Below, in pieces: positions 31,278 to 42,480 of a stretch of 64,000 bases of DNA. Numbering within the stretch: the stretch's first letter is position 1; each line of letters starts with the position of its first letter. Location of the stretch: NCBI RefSeq assembly GCF_039634785.1, contig NZ_JBBIAB010000005.1, positions 186,001-250,000 of the forward strand, given 5' to 3'. The stretch comes from Tistrella mobilis (GTDB taxonomy: Bacteria > Pseudomonadota > Alphaproteobacteria > Tistrellales > Tistrellaceae). A program made the position numbers and the translations under genes. Under the pieces are notes generated by a model. It did no database searches. It was given only the letters and a program-made list of their open reading frames with translations, and was not told where the DNA came from.

Positions 31278-32848
31278 TGCGCGATCTGGCGCGACACGGC
31301 TCCATCTATGCCAATCCGCGATCGCCCTTCCTGGAACAGGAAGCCGAAAAGTTTCGCCTGCAGATCGACCAGCTGCAGCGAAACCTGGCCGATGCCAAGG
31401 CGAAGTATAAGGTCCTTAATCTGGAGCAGGAGATCCTTCTGGCGGTGAACCAGGAGGACAGCATCATTCAACGCAGGCGCCATGTGATGGAGCGGCGCGA
31501 AGCGCTGCGCATCGAGGTGGCGAATGCGCAGGAGCGGCTGGCCAAGCTTCCGGAACGGGTGTTCGACTTCACGGAGCGGACGAACCGGACCGACAATTAC
31601 GAGGCGCGAAACGCCCGTATCAAGCTGCAGCTTGAACGGGACCAGTTGCGGGCGCGCTATCAGGACAACCATCCGCGCCTGCAGGAGATCGAGCGCCAGA
31701 TCAAGACGCTGGAACAGTTTCAGGAGAAGGAACGGCCGGTCTATTTTGCCGACCGGACCGTTCGCAATCCCGCCATCGCGTTCCTGACCAACCATCTGAT
31801 CCAGATTCAGCTGGAAGAGGAGGCGACGGCTCGTCAGCTGGAAGAGCTGGAGCGTCAGCGTGAGGTTGCGCGCATGCGCATCGCGGAACTGCGCGAGGGC
31901 GAGCAGGTGATCGGCGACCTCACGCGCAGCCTGGACGTGGTCGACAAGCTTTATCGGCAGGCGCGGGAACGCGCTGAAACGGCCGGCCTGGAAGAGGCAG
32001 CTGCCGACGAACGGGCGTCGAATGTGCGCGTGGTCGAATATGCTGATGCGCCTGCACGCGGAAGCAGCCAGGCGGCCAATCTGGTGGCGGCCGGTCTGTT
32101 CGGCGGCCTGCTTCTTGCCGCCGTTGCGGGGCTGGCGGCGGCCTGGAACCGCCGGGTATATCTCCTGCCGCTGGAGGTGGAGCGCGGGCTTGGGCTGCCG
32201 GTTCTCGCGACCTTCAACGAGGCCGGCGGCTTCGTGGGCGGTGGCGCCCAGGAGCAGATGATCTATTTCGTCGGGCGTCTGCTTGCGGGCCGTGAAGACG
32301 GCCAGTCGCTCAGATCGATTCAGGTCGTCTCCTCCGGTGAAACCGAAAACCGGGAGGGGTTCTCCAGGGCGCTGGCCACCGAACTGGCCGAAGGTCATGG
32401 CCGTCGGACGCTTCTGGTCGATCTCGATCGCGACGGCAATGGTCAGGCCGGCGCATTGCGCGCCGGGGATGCTGTTGAGCTGGGTGTCGACGGTATCCGG
32501 GCGGCGCCGACACGGATCCCCCGCCTTGACGTGACCGTGGATGCGGCGGGGTCGACCCTGGGGCGCATGCGTACCGAAGTGGGGGAGCTGGGCTCGCTGA
32601 TCGAAGGACTTGCCGGCCGCTACGACTTCGTCGTTGTCGATGCGCCGGCGACCCGGAACAGTTTCGTTGCCTTGCGGCTTGCTCCCGTCGTCGACGGCTC
32701 CATCCTTGTCGTACGTGCCGAACACACCCGCGCGCCGGTGGCCGGCAACACGCGCGATCAGATTCTGGATGCCGGCGGCGATATGCTTGGAGCTGTGGTG
32801 ACCGGCCGCCGATTCCACATTCCGAGGGCGATCTATCGATGGCTGTGA
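31274..32848 (+). CDS. Wzc/GumC-like polysaccharide chain-length and export protein, 5'-truncated, kinase domain degenerate
   Basis: The frame gives 524 residues from a GTG at 31274 with no ribosome site. It opens in the periplasmic coiled coil (EQEAEKFRLQIDQLQRNL) and continues through YQDNHPRLQEIERQIKTLEQF, a second membrane helix near residues 273-298 (LVAAGLFGGLLLAAVAGLAA) and a cytoplasmic domain. The first membrane helix and the Wzz domain (about 170-190 residues) are absent. In the cytoplasmic domain TLLVDLDRD and FVVVDAP look like Walker A' and B, but the Walker A site reads SSGETENREGFS without GKS/T, and there is no Tyr-rich tail. A functional tyrosine kinase is therefore unlikely. 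Confidence 0.78.
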   Translation: MLRDLARHGSIYANPRSPFLEQEAEKFRLQIDQLQRNLADAKAKYKVLNLEQEILLAVNQEDSIIQRRRHVMERREALRIEVANAQERLAKLPERVFDFTERTNRTDNYEARNARIKLQLERDQLRARYQDNHPRLQEIERQIKTLEQFQEKERPVYFADRTVRNPAIAFLTNHLIQIQLEEEATARQLEELERQREVARMRIAELREGEQVIGDLTRSLDVVDKLYRQARERAETAGLEEAAADERASNVRVVEYADAPARGSSQAANLVAAGLFGGLLLAAVAGLAAAWNRRVYLLPLEVERGLGLPVLATFNEAGGFVGGGAQEQMIYFVGRLLAGREDGQSLRSIQVVSSGETENREGFSRALATELAEGHGRRTLLVDLDRDGNGQAGALRAGDAVELGVDGIRAAPTRIPRLDVTVDAAGSTLGRMRTEVGELGSLIEGLAGRYDFVVVDAPATRNSFVALRLAPVVDGSILVVRAEHTRAPVAGNTRDQILDAGGDMLGAVVTGRRFHIPRAIYRWL

Positions 32849-33612
32849 TGCGGATCGCAAGGAACTGGGGGCGGCTTCTGGCTGCCATGGGGCTGATGCT
32901 GATGCTTGGCGCCTGCGAGACCGGCCAGGCCATTCGTCCGGTCGCGGCGGACTCGCCCCTCGCCTCCGGCACCTATAATCCGATCGCCTTCGCCGACTGG
33001 ACCGACGAATTGCCGCCCTATCGCATTGGCGAAGGGGACAAGCTCAAGGTCGGATTCTGGCGGACGCCGGAGTTCGATGAAGAGGTGACGGTCCGGCCCG
33101 ACGGCTATATCTCGCTCAAATCTGCCGGCGAGGTTCTGGTGGCGGACCTGACCCCGGCCCAGGCCTCCGAGCGTGTGGCCGGCCAGTCGACGCGGATCCT
33201 GAGGGATCCGGACGTGAATGTCGCCGTCGACGACGCCATTTCCGCCCGGGTCTATGTCGGCGGCGACGTCCGTGCGCCGGGGGTGTATCGCATCGTCGGT
33301 CGCATCGGTGTTGCCGAGGCCCTGACTCTGGCGGGTGGCATCACGCCCAATGGCCGGATGAACGAGATCGTGCTGATCCGACGGGATCCACAGGATCGAC
33401 CGATGATGCGCACCGTGGATCTGCGTGGGCTTCTGGAAGGCCGGTTGATCGACATTCCGATCGTGCAGGGCGACATCATCTTCGTCCCGCGCAGCCGGAT
33501 TGCAGAGGTCAATCTGTGGGTCGCGCAGTTCATCGAGGGTGTCGTGCCGTTCCAGCGGGTCTTCCAGTATTCGATCACCCGCAACGACACGACGAAGAAC
33601 ACGCCGTTCTAG
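32848..33612 (+). CDS. Wza-like outer-membrane polysaccharide export lipoprotein
   Basis: The product is 254 residues from the ATG at 32848, whose A overlaps the preceding stop (TGATG). An ATG at 32839 would add three residues. A lipoprotein signal ends at C23 (LMLGAC). The Poly_export domain follows (YRIGEGDKLKVGFWRTPEFDEEVTVRPDG), then SLBB-type segments (ARVYVGGDVRAPGVYRI, ALTLAGGITPNGRM). It is smaller than E. coli Wza (about 380 residues), like many GumB-type exporters. It would form the outer-membrane channel for the polysaccharide, coupled to the Wzc-like protein. Confidence 0.88.
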   Translation: MRIARNWGRLLAAMGLMLMLGACETGQAIRPVAADSPLASGTYNPIAFADWTDELPPYRIGEGDKLKVGFWRTPEFDEEVTVRPDGYISLKSAGEVLVADLTPAQASERVAGQSTRILRDPDVNVAVDDAISARVYVGGDVRAPGVYRIVGRIGVAEALTLAGGITPNGRMNEIVLIRRDPQDRPMMRTVDLRGLLEGRLIDIPIVQGDIIFVPRSRIAEVNLWVAQFIEGVVPFQRVFQYSITRNDTTKNTPF

Positions 33613-33631
33613 CGCAGGGAGGCACGACCGG

Positions 33632-34426
33632 ATGACCGCCGAGACCGCCTCCACGCCGGCCGCGGTGCCGCGGATCGACTTTCTCGGACTGGAGATCAGC
33701 GATCTAGACTGCGACCCGGCCGCAGCCGTGATCGCCGCGCGGGATCCTGCTGCCGGTTTCGCCTATGTGGTCACGCCGAACGCCCAGCACATGGTCCGGC
33801 TGGCGCGTGGTGCGCCGGCGTTCCAGCACGCCTATGAGGGCGCCTGGCTGGTGTTGTCCGATGGCAATGTGGTCCGCCGCTTTTCGCGCCTGGTGCTGGG
33901 ACAGGCACTGCCCCACGCCTCGGGAGCGGATGTGACCAGCCGCCTGTTTAACCATCATGTCCGTCCGGATGATGCCATCATGGTGGTGGGTGGCGACGAT
34001 CGGCTCATGACGGCGTTGCGCAGCCAGTTCGGTCTGACCAACCTTCATCAGCATGTGCCGCCGATGGGGTTCATCCGCGATCCGGCGGCGGTGGAGGCTG
34101 CGGTGACGGCGGTCCGGTCCCGGCCGGCGCGCTATGTCTTCATTGCCGTCGGGTCACCGCAATCCGAGCTGCTTGCACGGCAGATCGCGGATGCGGGCGG
34201 GGCGACCGGAACCGGGTTGTGCATCGGATCCTCTCTCCTCTTCGTCACCGGGCTGGTTCGCCGTGCGCCGGCCATCGTCCGCAAGCTCGGCCTTGAAGGC
34301 GGCTGGCGGCTGATGCTGTCGCCGGTAGGCCATTTCCGCCGGGTGTTTCACGAGAGCCTGCCCATCCTCGGCATCATCATCCGCGCGCGATTTGGTGGCC
34401 GCGGCATTCTGCAGCGACCGTCGTGA
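33632..34426 (+). CDS. WecG/TagA/CpsF-family glycosyltransferase (GT26)
   Basis: The product is 264 residues from the ATG at 33632, with GGGAGG upstream; the open frame begins earlier inside the export gene. The TagA-type catalytic residues are visible as T48 and N50 (VVTPNAQHMV) and D77 (LVLSDGNV), followed by RYVFIAVGSPQSELLARQIAD, the nucleotide-sugar-binding area. Members add N-acetylmannosamine or a related uronic acid to undecaprenyl-linked glycans, consistent with repeat-unit assembly in this cluster. The exact sugar cannot be read from the sequence. Confidence 0.87.
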   Translation: MTAETASTPAAVPRIDFLGLEISDLDCDPAAAVIAARDPAAGFAYVVTPNAQHMVRLARGAPAFQHAYEGAWLVLSDGNVVRRFSRLVLGQALPHASGADVTSRLFNHHVRPDDAIMVVGGDDRLMTALRSQFGLTNLHQHVPPMGFIRDPAAVEAAVTAVRSRPARYVFIAVGSPQSELLARQIADAGGATGTGLCIGSSLLFVTGLVRRAPAIVRKLGLEGGWRLMLSPVGHFRRVFHESLPILGIIIRARFGGRGILQRPS

Positions 34427-35859
34427 GAACCGGCGGCGGAAAGAAAGCGGTTCTGTCGCGCCGTCGCGGCCGGGTCGTGGCACCCGGCCCCGCTGTCGAT
34501 GCGGCTATCTCCGCCGATCTGGCAGAGAGGGTCCTTGCGACCTCCGGGGGGGCGGACCGGTCGACCGGGCGGCTCGAGATCCTGCTGCTCGTCGCCGCAT
34601 TGCCGATGTTCGGGCAGGTCTTCCACTACATCATCGACGCGGGGCCGTTCTATTATCTCTCCAAGGCCTGGCCGTTTCTGACCCTGCCACTGGCACTCCA
34701 CGGCGCCTTCCGGCTGAGCGGACGTCATCATCCGCTCTATGCCATCGTGCTCGGCTATGTCATCGGGATCACCCCGGCCCTGTCGATGCTCTGGCTGGGC
34801 AATGCCTTTATCGACGCGTTCGGCACGACGATCAAAGTCTGGCCGATCACCTATTATTTCAGCGTGCTCTCGACGCTGGCACTGCTGCGTCCGTCGCCGG
34901 ATCTGCTGCGCCGGATCCTTCTGTCTTTCGGTGTGGCGACCTTCCTGCTGATGTGGCTGCTCTGGTTGATCGTGCCCCGCACGCACTATGCGGTGGATGC
35001 CACACAGAGCAAGCTGTTCATGTACGAACTGGAGCGCGGCTACCGCATCTACATGCCGATGGTCTTCGGCGTGCTCTCGCTGCTTTATCTCGTCCGACGG
35101 ATGAGCGTCTCTCCGCGGCTGCTCTATGTGGCGCTGTATCTGGCCGGGCTGATGACGATGGTGCTCATCTTCAAGCAGCGGATCAGCATTCTGGCTCTGC
35201 TGCTGATCAGCGCCTGGGTGCTCTACCGCAATCTGCCCAAGCTGCCCCGATCGCTGGTGACGCTGGGGCTCGGGATCGGTGTGCTGGTCTTGGCGATCAC
35301 GGTTCTGATCCCGGCGGTCGAGGCCGTGGAGAAGAGCCTCGGCAACTCGCTCTCGATCCGGGCCCGGTCGCTGTCCCTGGCATTCGACTACATGCTGGCG
35401 GATGTCTGGCGCTGGCTCTTCGGCGTGGGGTCGATCACCCGCTTCAGCGCGGTGACCCTTTTCGACCTCTTCGGCACCAATCACTTCTATCTGGCGGATA
35501 TCGGCTGGGTCGGCATCGTCTTTGAATATGGCGTGGTCGGGGCGCTGCTGATCTTCGGTCTTTATGTCGCGGGGTTGCGCGACGCCTATGGCCGGCGGGC
35601 GCGGGCGCCCGAGCGGCAGCTCGCCGACCCGCGTGCCGAAGCCATGGCAGCGGCTCTCGGCGATTATGTGCTGTTCCTGCTGGCGGCGAGCGCCGTCTAT
35701 TCGGCCGTCTTCACGCCGGGGGAACTCGCGACGGTGACGGCTCTTCTCGTCTATCTGCGGGGGTTCTGGTCGACCCAGGCTGCAATGGGGCCGCGCACGA
35801 CGCACCAGCCGGACGAGCATGTCCCGGTGCCCGGCCGTGGTGGCGTCGTCCGGCTCTGA
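34423..35859 (+). CDS. Polysaccharide polymerase / O-antigen ligase-like membrane protein
   Basis: A 478-residue protein with about ten hydrophobic segments starts at a GTG that overlaps the previous stop (GTGA). Residues 1-50 are basic and probably cytoplasmic. The later part (SLGNSLSIRARSLSLAFDYMLADVWRWLFGVGS) matches the layout around the large periplasmic loop of Wzy polymerases and EpsK/O-antigen ligase-like proteins, with NHFYLADIGWVGIVFEYGVVGALLIFG following as in that family. It would polymerise lipid-linked repeat units. Sequence similarity in this group is weak, so Wzy is inferred mainly from topology and context. It converges on ureG with six bases between stops. Confidence 0.7.
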   Translation: MRTGGGKKAVLSRRRGRVVAPGPAVDAAISADLAERVLATSGGADRSTGRLEILLLVAALPMFGQVFHYIIDAGPFYYLSKAWPFLTLPLALHGAFRLSGRHHPLYAIVLGYVIGITPALSMLWLGNAFIDAFGTTIKVWPITYYFSVLSTLALLRPSPDLLRRILLSFGVATFLLMWLLWLIVPRTHYAVDATQSKLFMYELERGYRIYMPMVFGVLSLLYLVRRMSVSPRLLYVALYLAGLMTMVLIFKQRISILALLLISAWVLYRNLPKLPRSLVTLGLGIGVLVLAITVLIPAVEAVEKSLGNSLSIRARSLSLAFDYMLADVWRWLFGVGSITRFSAVTLFDLFGTNHFYLADIGWVGIVFEYGVVGALLIFGLYVAGLRDAYGRRARAPERQLADPRAEAMAAALGDYVLFLLAASAVYSAVFTPGELATVTALLVYLRGFWSTQAAMGPRTTHQPDEHVPVPGRGGVVRL

Positions 35860-35865
35860 TCCGTA

Positions 35866-36582
35866 TCAGGCGGCGGCCTCGGCTCTGGCCGCGGCGACAT
35901 CCAGCGGTGCCGCAGACGACACGCCCAGACGATCATCCAGCCCGCCCAGGTCCAGCAGTCGGGCGATCAGGGCGTCGACGCCGGCGCCACTCTTCATATT
36001 GGTGAACAGGAAGGGGCGGCGGCCGCGCATGCGGGTGGCATCCCGCTCCATGATCCCGAGATCGGCGCCGACCAGGGGGGCCAGATCGACCTTGTTGATC
36101 ACCAGCAGATCCGATCGGGTGATGCCGGGGCCGCCCTTGCGCGGGATCTTCTCGCCCGCCGCCACATCGATCACATAGACCGTGATATCGGCAAGCTCGG
36201 GCGAGAAGGTCGCCGACAGATTGTCGCCGCCGCTTTCGACGAAGATGAGCTCCAGATCGGGGAAGCGGGTGCTCATCTCCGCCACGGCGGCGAGATTGAT
36301 CGACGCATCCTCGCGGATCGCAGTATGCGGGCAGCCGCCGGTCTCCACTCCCATGATCCGCTCTGATGCCAGCGCACCGGCCCGCGTCAGGATCTGCGCG
36401 TCTTCCTGGGTGTAGATGTCGTTGGTGATCGCCGCGATGCGATAGCTGTCGCGCAGCCTGCGGCAGAGCACTTCGAGAAGGGCGGTCTTGCCCGAGCCGA
36501 CGGGGCCGCCGACACCGATGCGCAAGGGCCTGGAACTGCGCTCAGGGGTGAGCGGGATGGGCGCGGGGGAGAGTGTGGTCAT
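35866..36582 (-). CDS. ureG: Urease accessory GTPase UreG
   Basis: UreG is the SIMIBI GTPase that drives nickel delivery to apo-urease with UreE, UreF and UreD. The product is 238 residues from the ATG at 36582, overlapping the ureF stop (ATGA). Motifs: P-loop [15 protein letters not shown], the metal-binding Cys-Pro-His in [33 protein letters not shown], and [13 protein letters not shown] for guanine recognition. It is the last gene of the urea operon. Confidence 0.95.
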   Translation of the reverse strand: MTTLSPAPIPLTPERSSRPLRIGVGGPVGSGKTALLEVLCRRLRDSYRIAAITNDIYTQEDAQILTRAGALASERIMGVETGGCPHTAIREDASINLAAVAEMSTRFPDLELIFVESGGDNLSATFSPELADITVYVIDVAAGEKIPRKGGPGITRSDLLVINKVDLAPLVGADLGIMERDATRMRGRRPFLFTNMKSGAGVDALIARLLDLGGLDDRLGVSSAAPLDVAAARAEAAA

Positions 36583-37334
36583 GAGCGGAACAGCCTGGAA
36601 TAGAGGGTTTCGTGTCGAAGGGCGGCAATGTCGGCAAGAATGGCAGCCCCGCCGGGAGCGGCCTCCGGCCTGGCGCGGGCGGCGGTGGCCACGGCACCGA
36701 TCACAGGCCCCAGCGCCGCCAGCACCCGCTGGCCATCGGTCTGCCCCAGCGGCACCAGCCGGACGCCCGCTGAGACGAGATTGGCGGCAAAGGCGTGGAC
36801 AAGGGCTTCGATCAGCATGTCTTCGGGCAGGCCGGCCCATCCGCCACAGGCGCCTGCGGCAACCGGCAGGGTGACGGGAACCTCCACCGCGTCGAGCTGC
36901 GCCGCCAGGTCCGCGGCTTTGCCGAGCGCCCAGCCGCGCGCAACCGCATCGAGGAACGACCGCCCCTGCTGGCGTGCCTCCAAGGCGCGTTCGCCGGCGG
37001 GGACCAGGGCGGATGAGACGATGGCGGTTTCCACAAGGCCGGCCATATCGCCGGCACGGGCCTGGCGGGCGGCGCGCACGGCGAAACCGGCATCCGTCCG
37101 CCCGGCCCCGAAGCGCAGGACGCCGTCGATCCAGGCGGCGAGCGTTTCTGCCGTGCCGACCGTGCCGTCTTCGACCGCCTGTTCCAGCCCGTGACTGTAG
37201 CTGAAGGCACCGATGGGGAAGCTGGGGCTGGTCCAGGCGAGCAGCTGGTGGAGGCCCTGCGCATCGGTCGAGACCGCACAAGCTGCGGGTCCGTCGGTCC
37301 ATCCGTAGAGCAGGGCCTGTCCTTCGGCGGTCAT
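36579..37334 (-). CDS. ureF: Urease accessory protein UreF
   Basis: UreF bridges UreD-urease and UreG and acts in the nickel-insertion complex. The product is 251 residues from the ATG at 37334, seven bases after the ureE stop; an ATG at 37367 would overlap ureE. The all-helical family pattern is clear: [30 protein letters not shown] near the N terminus and [14 protein letters not shown] at the C terminus, the segment that binds UreD/UreG. The stop overlaps the ureG start by four bases. Confidence 0.92.
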   Translation of the reverse strand: MTAEGQALLYGWTDGPAACAVSTDAQGLHQLLAWTSPSFPIGAFSYSHGLEQAVEDGTVGTAETLAAWIDGVLRFGAGRTDAGFAVRAARQARAGDMAGLVETAIVSSALVPAGERALEARQQGRSFLDAVARGWALGKAADLAAQLDAVEVPVTLPVAAGACGGWAGLPEDMLIEALVHAFAANLVSAGVRLVPLGQTDGQRVLAALGPVIGAVATAARARPEAAPGGAAILADIAALRHETLYSRLFRS

Positions 37335-37341
37335 GGCGGGA

Positions 37342-38187
37342 TCAGTGGTGATGGCCGTGATCGGCATAGGCACCGGGTTCAGGCTCGAAGGCATCTGCCG
37401 CCGGCAGAACACGCAGCCCCAGCGCGGCGGCGATCCGGCGGACCAGCGGTTCATCCGAGGCCCGGATCCGCCAGCCGTCCACCACCTGCACCGGCCGATG
37501 CCGGTTGCCGATCTGCCAGGCCGCACGGGCGGTGTCGGCACCGGTGCCGCCGACCAGATCGACCGCGGCGCTCGCCTTCATGGCATGGCCGTGATCGTGA
37601 TGCCCGTGATCGTGATGCCCATGGCTATGACCGTGCTCGTCCCCCGCCGCGATGCCGGCGGCCCCCAGGATCGGTTCCGGATCGAAGGGGGCGACGGTCT
37701 CCGTCAGATGCGCCCCCAGCCGGCCGAGCAGGTCGCGGGCAACCAGATCGCGGGAAATGCGCAGCCGCGGCGTGACAATATGGGTGGTAACGGCCAGCGG
37801 CACATGCCGGTTGCCCAGATGCCAGGCGATGCGGACGAGATCCCGCCGATCCGCGGTTTCGGCTTCGATCACCGCTTCGGGCGCCGCCCGGACCACCACA
37901 TGGCCACCCTGGTCCAGCATCAGCCGGTCACCATCGGCCAGCCTGACCGCCTCGCGCAGATCCAGCAGGAAGGACCGGCCGTCATCGGTGGCAAGCCGGA
38001 TCCGCCGGCGATGGCGGTCGGCATGCGGCAGGGTGATCGTGCCCCAGGCGGCATCCGGGCCCAGAACCGGCAAAGCAGCGGTCACCACCTGCACGGCCCT
38101 GGGCATGACCGACTGAGGGGCTTCGGGAACCAGGGGCGTGATTTTCTCGACGGCGGCGGCCGTGGCGGAAAGCTGGGTCATCTTCAT
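37342..38187 (-). CDS. ureE: Urease nickel chaperone UreE with a duplicated C-terminal domain
   Basis: UreE carries nickel to the urease assembly complex. This one has 281 residues, against about 150-200 usually. After the N-terminal domain (about 35-105), a normal metal-binding domain covers about 114-178, with the conserved GNRH at 125-128 and FDPEP at 168-172. A His-rich stretch follows (185-201). Then a second copy of the C-terminal domain appears at about 216-272, with AAWQIGNRH (GNRH 227-230) and FEPEP at 267-271, and the protein ends in DHGHHH. The second copy is shorter in its middle. Both potential nickel-binding His of GNRH are present. Confidence 0.9.
   Translation of the reverse strand: MKMTQLSATAAAVEKITPLVPEAPQSVMPRAVQVVTAALPVLGPDAAWGTITLPHADRHRRRIRLATDDGRSFLLDLREAVRLADGDRLMLDQGGHVVVRAAPEAVIEAETADRRDLVRIAWHLGNRHVPLAVTTHIVTPRLRISRDLVARDLLGRLGAHLTETVAPFDPEPILGAAGIAAGDEHGHSHGHHDHGHHDHGHAMKASAAVDLVGGTGADTARAAWQIGNRHRPVQVVDGWRIRASDEPLVRRIAAALGLRVLPAADAFEPEPGAYADHGHHH
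37589..37618 (-). repeat. 15-bp tandem repeat encoding the UreE His-rich stretch
   Basis: Two perfect tandem copies of CCGTGATCGTGATGC (37589-37603 and 37604-37618, plus strand) encode the repeated His-Asp-His-Gly-His pattern. The unit is a multiple of three, so slippage would change the number of His residues without shifting the frame. Confidence 0.85.
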
Positions 38188-38298
38188 GGGAACCGGTCTC
38201 CTGCGTGGCGACGCGATGCGGCTGTCGCATGCGGATCGTGCATCGGGACGGGGGGGTTGATCGGTGATCTTTCGGTGTGCCTCCCTGGAAAAGCTGTG

Positions 38299-40008
<1,710 letters not shown>

Positions 40009-40012
40009 GGGT

Positions 40013-40411
40013 TCAACCCTCCCCGCCCTTGGGCGCCGCGGCGCCGAGTGCGCCCGACACCTTGCCGTCGAAGCCATGCACCACCCGGTCGCCCTGATAC
40101 GCGACCAGGCGCACGCTGCGGGTCTGGCCGGGTTCGAACCGGACGGCCGAGCCGGCGGGGATGTCGAGCCGCATGCCCCAGGCAGCGGCACGGTCGAATG
40201 CGAGGCCGGTATTGGTCTCGTAGAAATGATAGTGCGAGCCGACCTGGACCGGCCGGTCGCCGGTGTTCGCGACCTCGATCTCTATGGTCGGGCGGCCGGC
40301 ATTCAGGGTGATCACCCCGGCGGCGGGGATGATCGCGCCCGGCGCCAGGCCTTCGGCGTCGGGAGAGAACGGCGTATCCGCGGCAGCGCGGGGCGGGGTG
40401 GTGTCGGTCAT
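40013..40411 (-). CDS. ureB: Urease beta subunit
   Basis: A structural subunit of the UreABC complex, 132 residues. The family core is [20 protein letters not shown], then [31 protein letters not shown] and [25 protein letters not shown]. The N terminus has about 20 extra residues and the C terminus an Ala/Gly/Lys tail. It lies ten bases after ureA and four bases before ureC. Confidence 0.95.
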   Translation of the reverse strand: MTDTTPPRAAADTPFSPDAEGLAPGAIIPAAGVITLNAGRPTIEIEVANTGDRPVQVGSHYHFYETNTGLAFDRAAAWGMRLDIPAGSAVRFEPGQTRSVRLVAYQGDRVVHGFDGKVSGALGAAAPKGGEG

Positions 40412-40421
40412 CCTGGCCCCC

Positions 40422-40724
40422 TCAGCGGATCGGGTTGTGGACGGTGACCAGTTTGGTCCCGTCGGGGAAGGTCGCTTCGACCTGGATCTGTTCGATCATC
40501 TCGGGGATGCCCGGCATCACCTCGTCGCGGGTGAGCACCCGGCCGCCCGCCGCCATCAGATCGGCGACGCTGCGGCCGTCGCGGGCGCCTTCGACCACGA
40601 CATCGGTGATCAGGGCAATCGCTTCCGGATAGTTGAGCTTCACGCCGCGGGCACGGCGCTTTCGCGCCACTTCGGCCGCCATGGCGATCAGCAGTTTTTC
40701 CGTCTCCCGAGGGCTCAGATGCAT
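40422..40724 (-). CDS. ureA: Urease gamma subunit
   Basis: The smallest urease subunit, exactly 100 residues as in Klebsiella. It begins [20 protein letters not shown] and contains [28 protein letters not shown], then [21 protein letters not shown], all family hallmarks. The gene follows ureD after 70 bases. Confidence 0.96.
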   Translation of the reverse strand: MHLSPRETEKLLIAMAAEVARKRRARGVKLNYPEAIALITDVVVEGARDGRSVADLMAAGGRVLTRDEVMPGIPEMIEQIQVEATFPDGTKLVTVHNPIR

Positions 40725-40794
40725 GCGGCGGACGCTCCCTGGCCGTTCCCTGTATCGTTGTTCAACCTGTCGCCTCTGGCGGGCGGATTTCAGT

Positions 40795-41751
40795 TCAGCC
40801 GCGACGGATGCGCGGCAAACGCGGTGGATGATGAAGAAGTTCCGACCGCGCCACCACCCACAGCCGGTCGAAAACCCGCTTCAGACGGGCGGCATCGCTC
40901 CCCGCCATCCGCACCACCAGACACCCGTCGACGAGACCGACCCCGACGATGGGACGGGTGAGGGCATCCGGATCCGCAGCGGACCCTGTCACATTTGATG
41001 CATGTTTCGTGCCGAAAGCCGGCTCCGGCCCCTCGGCGGCTTCCAGTTCCTGCCGCAACCGGTCGCGGAGCGCCTGGCCTGCGGCCTCTCCCGGGCTGCC
41101 GATTCCGCAGAATCCTGCGATTGCGGTCATGCCGCCCAGTGCGGAGGGGCTGGCGATGGCGGCGGCGAAATCCTCTTCCGCCAGGTCGAAGGCATCGGCG
41201 AGCACAAGCCTCCCTGCACGCTCGATTGCCCAGGCATCGCGCAATCGTGCTCTGAGGACGCTCTCGCCATGGGCAGTCCGCCCGAGCACGAGCATCTCGC
41301 CGATGAGGGCGCGGGAGGTCTGATCGGCAAGCACCAGCCGGGTGCGTCGCTCGAAACGCGCCTGATCGTAGATGATCGTTTCCTGGGGCAGCCACTCGAA
41401 GCGGGCGCCGCTGCCCACCCGGAACAGATTGTCGACGGTCGAAACCGGGCCGGTGGTGCGATAGACCCGCTCTGCCGCCTGCGGCATCAGCAGCAGCCGG
41501 GCCCCGTCCTCGACCGTCACGTCCAGCCCCAGCCGGTCGCCGCCCACGATACCGCCCGAGGTGCTGGTGACCACCACCATCGGCGGCTCGCCGGGTTCTG
41601 CATGGGGGAAGAGCGCCCGATAGGGCACCTGCTGGACAAGGTCGCGCAGACCGCGCCTGGCAGTGGGGGCGGGGCCCATCACCAGGGTCAGACGGCCGTG
41701 ATCAAGGGCGGCACGCCGGGCACGGGCCGCATCGTCTTTGGGAATCTGCAC
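40795..41751 (-). CDS. ureD: Urease accessory protein UreD (UreH)
   Basis: UreD binds apo-urease and recruits UreF and UreG for nickel insertion. The product is 318 residues, somewhat longer than the usual 270-290. Family segments: [57 protein letters not shown] and [13 protein letters not shown]. It starts 18 bases after the urtE stop, joining the transporter and urease halves of the operon. Confidence 0.92.
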   Translation of the reverse strand: MQIPKDDAARARRAALDHGRLTLVMGPAPTARRGLRDLVQQVPYRALFPHAEPGEPPMVVVTSTSGGIVGGDRLGLDVTVEDGARLLLMPQAAERVYRTTGPVSTVDNLFRVGSGARFEWLPQETIIYDQARFERRTRLVLADQTSRALIGEMLVLGRTAHGESVLRARLRDAWAIERAGRLVLADAFDLAEEDFAAAIASPSALGGMTAIAGFCGIGSPGEAAGQALRDRLRQELEAAEGPEPAFGTKHASNVTGSAADPDALTRPIVGVGLVDGCLVVRMAGSDAARLKRVFDRLWVVARSELLHHPPRLPRIRRG

Positions 41752-41769
41752 CTTCGGGGGCTACCGGTA

Positions 41770-42465
41770 TCAGACGGTGAGGTGGCGACGGATGTCGTCG
41801 TCGAGGGCTGCCCCGTCTCCGGCGGCGATCACCTCACCGCGATCCAGCACGATGAAACGATCCGCAAGCTCCTGGGCAAAATCGAAATACTGCTCAACAA
41901 GGACCACCGCAAGCCCCCGTTCCCGGGCAAGCAGCCGGATCACCCGGCCGATATCCTTGATGATCGAGGGCTGGATGCCCTCGGTCGGCTCGTCCAGGAC
42001 CAGCAGCTTGGGGGCGGTAACGAGCGCCCTGCCGATGGCGAGCTGCTGCTGCTGGCCGCCGGACAGGTCGCCACCCCGGCGGCCGAGCATGGATTTGAGC
42101 ACGGGGAAGAGCGCGAAGATGTCGTCCGGAATTTTCCGCTCCAGCTTGCGCGGCCGGGCGGCGAGGCCGGTGCGCAGGTTCTCTTCCACCGTCAGCAGCG
42201 GAAACACCTCGCGGCCCTGGGGCACGAAGCCGATGCCGGACCGGGCCCGGTCATAGGGCGCGCGGCCGGCAAGATCGGCGCCATCCAGCCTGATGCTGCC
42301 GCCCGAGGGCTTCAGATGGCCGGTGATCGCGCGCATCAGCGTGGTCTTGCCGACACCGTTGCGGCCGAGCACGCAGGTGACCTCGCCGGCGCGGGCCTCG
42401 ATCGAGACGCCCTTGAGCGCCTGGGCCGAACCGTAATGCACGTCCAGCGCATGAACGTCGAGCAT
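41770..42465 (-). CDS. urtE: Urea ABC transporter ATP-binding protein UrtE
   Basis: A LivF-type ATPase of 231 residues for high-affinity urea uptake. Walker A is GRNGVGKTTLM, the signature LSGGQQQQLAIGRAL, and Walker B KLLVLDEPTEGIQPS; the IQPSII ending is frequent in UrtE. It pairs with UrtD to energise the UrtBC permease. It lies 15 bases after urtD. Confidence 0.92.
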   Translation of the reverse strand: MLDVHALDVHYGSAQALKGVSIEARAGEVTCVLGRNGVGKTTLMRAITGHLKPSGGSIRLDGADLAGRAPYDRARSGIGFVPQGREVFPLLTVEENLRTGLAARPRKLERKIPDDIFALFPVLKSMLGRRGGDLSGGQQQQLAIGRALVTAPKLLVLDEPTEGIQPSIIKDIGRVIRLLARERGLAVVLVEQYFDFAQELADRFIVLDRGEVIAAGDGAALDDDIRRHLTV

Positions 42466-42480
42466 GGGGGCAAGCCTCCG

